The notes below the pieces were generated by a model, which was not told the origin of the DNA, did no database searches, and worked only from the letters and a program-made list of their open reading frames with translations. A stretch of DNA of 17,307 nucleotides from Faecalicoccus sp. (GTDB taxonomy: Bacteria; Bacillota_I; Bacilli_A; Erysipelotrichales; Erysipelotrichaceae), in the NCBI GenBank assembly GCA_017941505.1, contig JAGAWH010000106.1:1-17307 (forward strand), in the 5' to 3' direction. The position numbers and the translations under genes were made by a program. This document shows positions 6,434-13,315 of this stretch, piece by piece (positions within the stretch are counted from its first letter, which is position 1; every line of letters begins with the position of its first letter).

Positions 6434-7172
6434 ATGACTTCTCCAGTTTTTCCATCAGGCATTCATTGAAATACAAAAATGAAAAGGTATCGGATAAAGC
6501 AGCTTTTTTTCCGATTGCTAAATTAACAGATGGTAAAACTACGACCTGTGTAAAGTTGTGACGTAAAGGATGTTTGGCATTGGTTGTCACTAAAATTGAG
6601 TAAGGATGCACTAATTCTTTATTGCGCAATATGCGGCAAAAATCTTGATGGCTGCTGCCTGTTTGGGCGGAGAAAAGAATTAAAACATCCTTTTGGTTAA
6701 AAGTGGTTGGCGGAATATCCTCCGGTATAAGAATCGGAAGATATGGCGGTTTTAATGAAAGGGCAATTTGCAGCTCCTCAGCAGGTAATCTGGATAAATT
6801 GGTACCTTTGATATAAATGGCTCGGGAATCCATGATTTTTTGTTTGATTAATTCCAATTCTTTATCATCCATTATTTCTTCTGTTCTTAACAGCACGCCG
6901 GCATAAATTTCCGCAAGACTATCTTTATCGTCGCTGCGGGTAAGACTTTCTTGATCGAGATTAAATTGGTATTGGAACTCTGTGAATCCGTTAAATCCTA
7001 ATTTTTGGGCGAAACGGGTCAATGCCGGTTTGGTGAAACCGGATTTAAAAGAAATTGTACTGAGTGACTCATTGGCAAACGCATCGGGAAATTTTTTTAT
7101 GGATTCATATATCTTTCTTTCGTTTTTTGAGAAGGAAGAGGCCTTAGAATCCATTAGCTCTAAAATATTCAT
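6432..7172 (-). CDS. MurR/RpiR-type sugar-phosphate-responsive regulator
   Basis: This 246-residue protein has the RpiR layout. An N-terminal helix-turn-helix domain (about 1-75) includes LSTISFKSGFTKPALTRFAQ as the recognition segment. A C-terminal SIS sugar-isomerase-fold domain (about 112-235) contains IYIKGTNLSRLPAEELQIAL and DVLILFSAQTGSSHQ, the loops that bind phosphosugars. It is transcribed away from the PTS operon and almost certainly controls it, sensing the imported sugar phosphate. Start choice is supported by AAAGGAG 7 bases upstream. The dyad at 7205-7220 overlaps its own -35 box, suggesting autoregulation. Whether it represses or activates is not visible. Confidence 0.9.
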   Translation of the reverse strand: MNILELMDSKASSFSKNERKIYESIKKFPDAFANESLSTISFKSGFTKPALTRFAQKLGFNGFTEFQYQFNLDQESLTRSDDKDSLAEIYAGVLLRTEEIMDDKELELIKQKIMDSRAIYIKGTNLSRLPAEELQIALSLKPPYLPILIPEDIPPTTFNQKDVLILFSAQTGSSHQDFCRILRNKELVHPYSILVTTNAKHPLRHNFTQVVVLPSVNLAIGKKAALSDTFSFLYFNECLMEKLEKS

Positions 7173-7192
7173 ATCGAATCTCCTTTGTATCT

Positions 7193-7220
7193 ATTGTACA
7201 CAAATTGAACCATATTTCAA
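7193..7220 (-). promoter_or_regulatory. Promoter of the rpiR-type gene
   Basis: On the minus strand TTGAAA (7215-7220) and TACAAT (7193-7198) are 16 bp apart, with the ribosome site and ATG just downstream. The -35 is part of the candidate operator 7205-7220. Confidence 0.6.
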
Positions 7221-7285
7221 AAACAGATATTCAAAAATGGCGTAAAAATAGGTGAAATAATAGAAAATAACGAAATACGGTTCAA
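7205..7285. promoter_or_regulatory. Paired candidate operators for the RpiR-type regulator
   Basis: TTGAACCATATTTC (7205-7218) and GAAATACGGTTCAA (7272-7285) are inverted copies differing at one base. The left copy lies in a TTGAA-N6-TTCAA dyad (7205-7220); the right lies just upstream of the PTS promoter. A third, weaker dyad, TATTTCAATAATTGATATA, lies at 7311-7329 between the -35 and -10. TTTCA/TGAAA half-sites are usual for this regulator family. Their role is inferred from position. Confidence 0.5.
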
Positions 7286-7301
7286 AAACGATAAAATAAA
7301 A

Positions 7302-7330
7302 TTGACACATATTTCAATAATTGATATACT
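7302..7330 (+). promoter_or_regulatory. Promoter of the PTS operon
   Basis: A perfect -35 TTGACA (7302-7307) and a near-perfect -10 TATACT (7325-7330) are 17 bp apart, the best promoter in the window. The predicted start is 7337. Such a strong core implies tight repression when the sugar is absent. Confidence 0.85.
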
Positions 7331-7340
7331 GAGGCTGTGA

Positions 7341-7355
7341 TAAAAAGCGCTTTCA
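7341..7355 (+). promoter_or_regulatory. Candidate cre site (CcpA operator)
   Basis: TAAAAAGCGCTTTCA matches the cre consensus completely in its right half and at the central CG, with two mismatches in the left half. It starts about 4 bases after the predicted transcription start, a position from which CcpA usually represses. This predicts glucose repression of the operon. Confidence 0.55.
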
Positions 7356-7387
7356 CAATCTTAAGAAAAAGGAGAACAAAGAGAGTT

Positions 7388-8662
7388 ATGACAAAACTTA
7401 TTGAAAAACTAACAGCCATTTCCGGAAAGATGGCTGGCAATCCGGTCCTTCAAATTATCCAGGGCGGATTTATGTTGATGCTTCCGATTACTATGATTGG
7501 TGGATTTATCGCTTTATTTAACGGAATCAGTATTGAAGCTTATCAGGCATTCTTAGTATCTACCGGTTTAAAAACGATTTTTAATGTAATTTATCAGTGG
7601 ACCATCAGTATGATTGGACTGTATTTATCTTTCTTGATCGCATATCAGTTTGCGGTAGTTAAACAATGTGCTAAATCCGACATTGCGGTCGGTTTAACAT
7701 CCATGATCTGTTTCTTGATTTTAACACCTTATGTTGTTCCTCAAGAGGCATTTGCACCATCTTCACTTCCGTTGAACTGGTTAGGATCTGCCGGTATGTT
7801 CTCGGCAATCATCGTTTCATTTGTAGTCGGAAATATCTTCTTATTTTGTAAAAAACGCAATATCGGAATTAAGCTTCCTGAACAGGTGCCTCCATTTATC
7901 GCCAATCAGTTTACAGCTTTGATTCCTGTTGGAATTTGCGTAATTTTATTTGGAATTATTAATTTGATCTTCCAAAACACTTCGTTTGGATGCTTCCATC
8001 AGTTAACATATTCAATTATCGCAATGCCGCTGCAGGCAGTTTCAACCAATGTATTCGGTGTTTGGATTTTAATGACTGTATTATATGGTTTATGGTTCCT
8101 GGGAATTCATGGCGGTATGACTGTAGGTCCTATCATGATGATGTTATTTATGCAGGTACAGATGGAAAACCTAACAGCTTATCAGGCTGGACAGGCGCTT
8201 CCGCATATGGTTATAGGTGATGCGTTAAGCTATGGGACCGGTTCTTTACCATTATTGATTGCGATCCTTATTTTCGCTAAATCAAAATCATTACGTACGA
8301 TGAGTAAAGTCGCAATTGTTCCTGCAACATTTGGTGTAGATGAACCGGCTTACTTCAGTATTCCAATGATTTTGAACCCGATGTTCTTTATCCCGTGGGT
8401 TATCTTCTCTCCGACCTTTGCGGTGTTTGGAACTCACTTATTGAAGATGATTGGTCTTTTAAGCTATAGTAACGGTACCGGCGGACAAAATGCTGCCAAC
8501 TTACCATTCTTTGTAGGTAATATGATGAACTACGGTATCGGCGGTTTGATTTGGGGATGTATATTCTTTGCTGTGATCGTGGCTGCTTATGTACCATTTG
8601 TTAAGGCATATGATAAACAGAAACTTGCAGAAGAAGGAGCAGAGGAAGAATCTGCAGAATAG
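7388..8662 (+). CDS. PTS EIIC permease, cellobiose/diacetylchitobiose (Lac) family
   Basis: This 424-residue membrane protein moves and phosphorylates a beta-linked disaccharide. Hydrophobic segments fill residues about 25-400, followed by a charged, Glu-rich C-terminal tail. Two residues that bind sugar in the B. cereus ChbC structure are recognisable: H241 in LGIHGG and E319 in FGVDEP (more often xNEP). The ATG at 7388 begins MTKLIEKLTAISGKM, like other family members. An in-frame GTG at 7337 falls exactly on the predicted transcription start and is unlikely. GGAG lies 13 bases before the ATG, rather far. No EIIA or EIIB gene is present in the cluster, so the phosphate must come from components encoded elsewhere. 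Confidence 0.9.
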   Translation: MTKLIEKLTAISGKMAGNPVLQIIQGGFMLMLPITMIGGFIALFNGISIEAYQAFLVSTGLKTIFNVIYQWTISMIGLYLSFLIAYQFAVVKQCAKSDIAVGLTSMICFLILTPYVVPQEAFAPSSLPLNWLGSAGMFSAIIVSFVVGNIFLFCKKRNIGIKLPEQVPPFIANQFTALIPVGICVILFGIINLIFQNTSFGCFHQLTYSIIAMPLQAVSTNVFGVWILMTVLYGLWFLGIHGGMTVGPIMMMLFMQVQMENLTAYQAGQALPHMVIGDALSYGTGSLPLLIAILIFAKSKSLRTMSKVAIVPATFGVDEPAYFSIPMILNPMFFIPWVIFSPTFAVFGTHLLKMIGLLSYSNGTGGQNAANLPFFVGNMMNYGIGGLIWGCIFFAVIVAAYVPFVKAYDKQKLAEEGAEEESAE

Positions 8663-8669
8663 AGGAAAA

Positions 8670-9464
8670 ATGAAATTAATAGTACAAAGTGATGATTACG
8701 GAATTACTCGTGGAGCAGCCCAGGGCTGCCTTCACGGTATTAAGAACGGTGTTATTACACAGACCGGCATGTTTGCCAACATGCCGTGGATTGAAGAGTG
8801 CGTAGAGTGGATTAAGCCTTATTTGGATCAGATTTCTTTTGGTATTGACTTAAATGCCTCTACGGGTCCTTCTGTGTTAGGACATGATAAGGTGCCTACT
8901 CTAACAAAAGAGAATGGCGATTTTTACGGAAGTCGTGAAAATCGTGCATTTGATACAGAAGAAAATGGCTTTGACCATTTAGCAGAGCATAGAGATGAGC
9001 TTTACGCGGAATTTAAAGCGCAGATTGAAAAATATATCGATTTAGTCGGACATAAACCGGATTTCATCCATAACCACGCTTATGGAACTAAGACAACCGA
9101 TGAAGTGACAAGAACGCTTGCCAGAGAATATGGAATTCTTTGTACGGTTGGAGCAATGGATCACAAAGATCAATTGAAAGAAGCAGGTATGGGATGGTAC
9201 GCATGGGGTGATCCTGCAAAGCAGCTTGAAAGTGATCCGATTTCTTATATCACTCAAGATAAAGGCGAGCTTTTAAACTATGAGTATGGATATATCATTT
9301 CTCATTGCGGATATGCAGATTCTGATTTATTTAAATTGACCAGTCTGAACGCTGCACGCACAAAGGACTTGGAAGCGATGACCAGTGACCAGGTAAAATC
9401 ATGGATCAAAACAAATAATATTGAATTGATATCGTTTAAAAATCTACCGAAAGAATGGATTTAA
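8670..9464 (+). CDS. YdjC/ChbG-type carbohydrate deacetylase
   Basis: This 264-residue protein belongs to the YdjC family. E. coli ChbG removes one acetyl group from chitobiose so that the regulator can sense it and the hydrolase can act. The N-terminal metal and base motif is SDDYG (D8, D9); DFIHNHAYG (H134, H136) and SHCGYAD (H212) follow in the right order. The family's GxHLN motif, whose His is a metal ligand, reads GIDLN here, placing Asp at residue 60. The ATG at 8670 follows GAGG (8662-8665), 7 bases after the EIIC stop; the matching N-terminus MKLIVQSDDYG confirms it. The gene overlaps the next by up to 10 bases. The substrate is probably the imported 6-phospho-disaccharide. Confidence 0.85.
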   Translation: MKLIVQSDDYGITRGAAQGCLHGIKNGVITQTGMFANMPWIEECVEWIKPYLDQISFGIDLNASTGPSVLGHDKVPTLTKENGDFYGSRENRAFDTEENGFDHLAEHRDELYAEFKAQIEKYIDLVGHKPDFIHNHAYGTKTTDEVTRTLAREYGILCTVGAMDHKDQLKEAGMGWYAWGDPAKQLESDPISYITQDKGELLNYEYGYIISHCGYADSDLFKLTSLNAARTKDLEAMTSDQVKSWIKTNNIELISFKNLPKEWI

Positions 9465-9472
9465 GAGAGTAT

Positions 9473-10855
9473 ATGAAAGGTTATATATTCCCAAATAATT
9501 TTTTGTGGGGCGCTTCGACAAGTGCCTTTCAAATTGAAGGGGGATTTCAGGAAGGTGGAAAGGGTATAGCTACCACCGACACAAAAAAAGAAGATATAGC
9601 GGATAACCGGGTTGCCAGTGACCATTATCATCATTGGAAAGAAGATGTGGATTTGATGGCAGAACTTGGCCTGAAGACATATCGAATGGGCTTTTCCTGG
9701 ACTAGAATTATGCCGGATGACAGTGGAAATCCCAATCAGGAAGGGTTGGCTTTCTATGATCAACTGATTGATTATCTGTTTGAGAAAGGGATAGAACCAC
9801 TTGTCACCCTGTATCATTTTGAATGTCCGCAAATATTAGTGGATCAATTCGGCGGATGGAAAAGCCGAAAAATGATTGATCATTATCTTCGCTATGCAGA
9901 AATTTGTTTCCGTCATTTTAAAGGCAGAATAAACAAATGGGTGACGGTAAATGAACAATTGATTGCCACCGCAGCAGGCAATTTAACCGGTAACCATGAA
10001 TCCGATCCGATACAGAACCAAAAAGATATTTATCAGATGAGCTATCATGTGTCATTGGCAGAACATAAAGCGATTTCGCTTTTAAGAACCATTGATCCAA
10101 AAGCTTTGATTGGTCCGGTATGTGCAATTCAGGTGGTATATCCGCATACCAGTAAACCGGAAGATGTAATTGCCGCCGGACACGCCGAAGAATTAATGGA
10201 GTTTTATCTTCTGGATATGAGCGTATATGGAGAGTATTCTCCTTATATGAAGTGGTATTTACAATCTCATGACTTATATCCGCAGGTTGAAAAAGAGGAT
10301 GAAAAAGCCTTAAAAGCCGGCAAACCTGATTTTATTGGAATCAATTACTATTTCAGTATCAGCGTCAAAGAAAAAGAAGGCCCAATCAATTATCATCAGC
10401 CGCCGTTCTGGGTATCGGATGCCTTCGATGTTTGCGACAACCCATATCTTAAGAAAAGTGAATGGATGGATAAAGGAATCGATCCGGTTGGAATTAGGGT
10501 AGGTATGGAGAAGGTTTATCACCGTTATCATTTACCGATGATTGTAACTGAAAATGGAATGGCATATTCTGAAACATTACCTGAGGATAGAAAAATACAC
10601 GATATCTATCGCATTGAATATTTAAAAGCGCATATTGAGCAGCTTGGTATCATGATTGAGGAAGGATATCCTATTTTTGGATATTGCCCATGGTCATTTA
10701 TCGATGTTGTATCCTCTCATCAGGGGTTTGCGAAACGATATGGATTAGTATTTGTAGATCGTTCAGAAACAGATATTAAAGATTGTGCCCGATATAAAAA
10801 AGATTCCTTTTACTGGTATAAAGAAGTCATTCAAACCAATGGACAAAAGCTGTGA
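9473..10855 (+). CDS. GH1 6-phospho-beta-glycosidase
   Basis: This 460-residue cytoplasmic hydrolase completes the pathway by splitting the phosphorylated disaccharide. The TIM-barrel start FPNNFLWGASTSAFQIEGG, the acid/base E161 in TVNEQ and the nucleophile E360 in VTENGM are all present. S414, K421 and Y423 in VVSSHQGFAKRYG match the spacing of the phosphate-binding Ser-Lys-Tyr triad known from LacG, so a 6-phospho substrate is likely. The ATG at 9473 is chosen because AAGAGAG precedes it and the N-terminus fits the family; an in-frame ATG at 9455 overlapping the deacetylase gene would add six residues. The last codons form the left arm of the operon terminator. Canonical chb operons use a GH4 enzyme (ChbF) instead, so this is a different enzyme combination. 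Confidence 0.92.
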   Translation: MKGYIFPNNFLWGASTSAFQIEGGFQEGGKGIATTDTKKEDIADNRVASDHYHHWKEDVDLMAELGLKTYRMGFSWTRIMPDDSGNPNQEGLAFYDQLIDYLFEKGIEPLVTLYHFECPQILVDQFGGWKSRKMIDHYLRYAEICFRHFKGRINKWVTVNEQLIATAAGNLTGNHESDPIQNQKDIYQMSYHVSLAEHKAISLLRTIDPKALIGPVCAIQVVYPHTSKPEDVIAAGHAEELMEFYLLDMSVYGEYSPYMKWYLQSHDLYPQVEKEDEKALKAGKPDFIGINYYFSISVKEKEGPINYHQPPFWVSDAFDVCDNPYLKKSEWMDKGIDPVGIRVGMEKVYHRYHLPMIVTENGMAYSETLPEDRKIHDIYRIEYLKAHIEQLGIMIEEGYPIFGYCPWSFIDVVSSHQGFAKRYGLVFVDRSETDIKDCARYKKDSFYWYKEVIQTNGQKL

Positions 10856-10876
10856 ATAATTCACGGCTTTTTCTTT
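10846..10876 (+). terminator. Terminator of the PTS operon; copy 2 of the 31-bp repeat
   Basis: The 31 bases are identical to 6403-6433. AGCTGTGAA (10848-10856) pairs with TTCACGGCT (10860-10868), followed by TTTTTCTTTTT. Here the stop codon is the TGA within the left arm, in a different frame from copy 1. Confidence 0.92.
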
Positions 10877-10896
10877 TTATCAGACTTAAAAGTTAG

Positions 10897-10909
10897 TATA
10901 ATATGACTA
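10897..10909 (+). promoter_or_regulatory. -10 box placing the transcription start on the CCA-enzyme ATG
   Basis: A perfect TATAAT (10897-10902) lies 6 bases before the ATG at 10909. With the usual spacing, +1 is the A of that ATG. No Shine-Dalgarno sequence is present in the preceding 30 bases and the -35 region is only T-rich. The arrangement predicts a leaderless message. Confidence 0.55.
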
Positions 10910-12240
10910 TGCAGATTCCGAATAATATATTACGTACACTAAATAAACTCAATGAAAACGGATATCAAGCTTATATTGTAGGCGGCTGTGTCCGTGATTT
11001 TCTTCTGGGAAAAGAACCATCTGATTTTGATATCTGTACCAATGCCAGACCGGAAACGGTAATGGAGATTTTTGAACATGCGATTCCTACCGGAATCAAA
11101 CACGGAACGATTACCGTGATCGATGAAGAGCCGATTGAAATCACAACCTTTAGAACGGAAGGAAGCTATGTTGACCATAGACATCCTGATTTGGTTACGT
11201 TTGTAGCGGATGTGAAAGAAGATCTTGCCAGAAGAGACTTTACAATCAATGCGATGGCCTATCATCCAGGTACCGGAATCGTAGACCCATTTCATGGACA
11301 GGAAGATTTAAAAAACGGAATTATCCGTGCAGTTGGAGATCCTTCAAAACGGTTTGAAGAAGATGCGCTCCGCATGATCCGTGCTCATCGTTTTGCGGCC
11401 AAACTTCATTTTTCGATTGAAGATAATACGCAGAAGGCGATTGATGAGAATGCTCATTTTATATCTCGCATAGCCGTGGAGCGTCTCTATAAGGAATTGA
11501 TTGAAATTCTTCGATATGATCCATATCAAATTGAAAAGATGACCGATTTATGGAAGCCTTGGATTCCTCAGCTGGAGGATTGTCTACAGTGTGAGCAGCA
11601 TACCAAATGGCATGATACCAATGTGTTACATCATTCTTTACGCGCAGTAAAGCTTTTAGATCCCTTTGATGAAACACTTGCGATCACGCTGCTGCTGCAT
11701 GATATCGCAAAGCCCTACTGCAAGTCTACAAAAGATGGAATCGATCATTTTTACGGCCATCCGGAAATGGGAGAAAGAATGGTAAGAAATATTGTCAGGG
11801 ATTTAAAACTCACTTCTGCCCAGCAGAAGGAAATCCCTAAACTCATTCTTTTCCATGATGTACGGCCAGTATTTAAGCCATCCAGAGTCTATAAATTGAC
11901 AGTACGTGATGGCTGGAAGCCGGATCAAATCTATCGCCTGTTTGAAGTACAGAGATGTGATATTTTAGCTCATTCTGCATATGGAGCCCAAACGATTGAT
12001 GGCTGGGAAAAATTTTATGCGTTCTATGAAGAATGCAGAAAAACCCGTCCAATGGAGTTAAAGGATCTTGCGGTTGACGGAAGGATTCTCAAGGAAGAGT
12101 TTCATTTAGAGGGAAATGAAATAGGCGAAGCTTTAAATCTCTGCCTGGAATATGCGTTCTATCACCCGGAAAAGAACAATGTAGAAGACTTGTTGAAATT
12201 TACGAAAAAGATGCGTCCGTGGAAAGGGAGAAAATCATGA
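10909..12240 (+). CDS. cca: CCA tRNA nucleotidyltransferase with HD domain
   Basis: This 443-residue enzyme adds or repairs the 3' CCA end of tRNAs. The class II nucleotidyltransferase head contains YIVGGCVRDFLLG (about 22-34) and the metal-binding D39 and D41 in SDFDICT. RRDFTINAMAY is the following conserved motif, and EEDALRMIRAHRFAAKL is the base-recognition region. An HD-type domain follows (LHHSLRAVKLL...LLLHDIAKPY), as in many bacterial CCA enzymes. An ATG two codons earlier (10903) is in frame, but it would lie before the predicted transcription start and the family start MQIPNN fits 10909. The stop overlaps the macrodomain gene start (ATGA). It heads a tRNA-processing operon. Confidence 0.94.
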   Translation: MQIPNNILRTLNKLNENGYQAYIVGGCVRDFLLGKEPSDFDICTNARPETVMEIFEHAIPTGIKHGTITVIDEEPIEITTFRTEGSYVDHRHPDLVTFVADVKEDLARRDFTINAMAYHPGTGIVDPFHGQEDLKNGIIRAVGDPSKRFEEDALRMIRAHRFAAKLHFSIEDNTQKAIDENAHFISRIAVERLYKELIEILRYDPYQIEKMTDLWKPWIPQLEDCLQCEQHTKWHDTNVLHHSLRAVKLLDPFDETLAITLLLHDIAKPYCKSTKDGIDHFYGHPEMGERMVRNIVRDLKLTSAQQKEIPKLILFHDVRPVFKPSRVYKLTVRDGWKPDQIYRLFEVQRCDILAHSAYGAQTIDGWEKFYAFYEECRKTRPMELKDLAVDGRILKEEFHLEGNEIGEALNLCLEYAFYHPEKNNVEDLLKFTKKMRPWKGRKS

Positions 12241-12761
12241 TTACGACATTAAAAGGTGATATTGCCCGCTTAGATTTTGATGTGATCGTCAATGCCGCCA
12301 ACACGTCATTAACTCCCGGTACCGGAGTGTGTGCTGCGATTTTTGCCGGAGCAGGTCCCAAATTAGAAGAAGAATGTTTAAAGCTGAGAGGGTGTGAAGT
12401 CGGTAAGGCAAAGATGACAGATCCTTATCATCTTCGCTGTAAAAAGATTATTCATGCGGTTGGACCTATGTATAAAGATGGCAAACATAATGAGGCTAAG
12501 CTGCTAGCTTCTGCTTATTGGAATTCAGTGGTATTGGCTTATTCTTATATGATTGAAAATCGACTCAATTCTATTACAATGGCATTTCCCTGCATTTCAA
12601 CAGGAGCTTATGGATATCCAAATGATGAAGCATGTAAAATTGCCGTATCAACGGTTCGCTCATTAATGCAGGCGTATCCGGATGCCAAGGATATCAATAT
12701 TGTCTTTGTATGCGATACGGAAGAAGACTATGTGTTGTATAAGAAAGGGCTGCGATCATGA
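12237..12761 (+). CDS. Macrodomain protein (ADP-ribose binding or hydrolase)
   Basis: This 174-residue protein is a single MacroD/YmdB-like macrodomain. It binds ADP-ribose and family members remove it from proteins, nucleic acid ends or O-acetyl-ADP-ribose. The motifs are VIVNAANTSLTPGTGVCAAIF (about 16-36), GKAKMTDPYHLRCKKIIHAVG and the phosphate-binding CISTGAYGYP. In MacroD enzymes the first loop ends in GVDGAIH, with an Asp important for catalysis; here it reads GVCAAIF, so catalysis may differ or be lost. AGGGAG lies 6 bases before the ATG at 12237. An in-frame ATG 18 bases upstream is less likely. It is coupled by ATGA overlaps to genes on both sides, so it is made together with two tRNA-modifying enzymes. 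Confidence 0.9.
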   Translation: MITTLKGDIARLDFDVIVNAANTSLTPGTGVCAAIFAGAGPKLEEECLKLRGCEVGKAKMTDPYHLRCKKIIHAVGPMYKDGKHNEAKLLASAYWNSVVLAYSYMIENRLNSITMAFPCISTGAYGYPNDEACKIAVSTVRSLMQAYPDAKDINIVFVCDTEEDYVLYKKGLRS

Positions 12762-13291
12762 AATCGGCCGTAGAGATCAGTCATGATTTTTTAAAGCCTG
12801 TACTGCATAAACAGGCCATCTGTCTGGATGCGACCATGGGCAATGGGAAGGATACAAAATTCTTTTTAAAACAAGGCGTCAGAAAAGTAATTGCCTTTGA
12901 GATTCAGCAGGATGTTTTTGAGAAAACAGTTCAGGAAATTAATGATAAAAGATTGGAAGGGTATTGTCTTTCACATATATTTATCAAAGATAAAATAAAT
13001 ACTTTACTGGATGCGGTTATCTTTAATTTTGGATATTGCCCGGGATCAGACAATGGGATTACTACCGAGGCAGAAAGTAGTTTAGAAGCCGTAAAACAGG
13101 CATTAAATTGTTTGAAAATTAAAGGGAGAATGGCTCTTGTCATGTATCCTCACGATGCGGGTAAACAAGAGGCCCAACAGGTTTCAGCTTATGTATCGTC
13201 ATTAGATAGCTTTCATTATTCGGTATGGATGTTGAAACCGATGAATATTGAGAATTCACCATGGTTAATATTGATAGAAAAAAACCATTAA
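12758..13291 (+). CDS. mnmM: MnmM (YtqB)-type tRNA wobble-uridine methyltransferase
   Basis: This 177-residue class I SAM methyltransferase resembles B. subtilis YtqB/MnmM, which makes the last methylation of mnm5s2U34 in tRNAs. The SAM motif is LDATMGNGKDTKFFL (about 23-37). The family-typical NFGYCPGSDNGITTEAESSLEA and a C-terminal MNIENSPWLILIEK follow. The usual HPGG-like motif reads MYPHDAGKQEA. Its start overlaps the macrodomain stop in ATGA. The assignment to U34 methylation rests on family resemblance; older annotations would call it an rRNA methylase. Confidence 0.85.
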   Translation: MKSAVEISHDFLKPVLHKQAICLDATMGNGKDTKFFLKQGVRKVIAFEIQQDVFEKTVQEINDKRLEGYCLSHIFIKDKINTLLDAVIFNFGYCPGSDNGITTEAESSLEAVKQALNCLKIKGRMALVMYPHDAGKQEAQQVSAYVSSLDSFHYSVWMLKPMNIENSPWLILIEKNH

Positions 13292-13315
13292 ACATAGAGG
13301 GAAAAGGGAAGAAAA

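Noticed and set aside
7337..7387. Upstream GTG start for the EIIC gene
   Set aside because: It falls on the predicted transcription start and cre site and would add a basic peptide not seen in the family; the ATG at 7388 gives a normal N-terminus.
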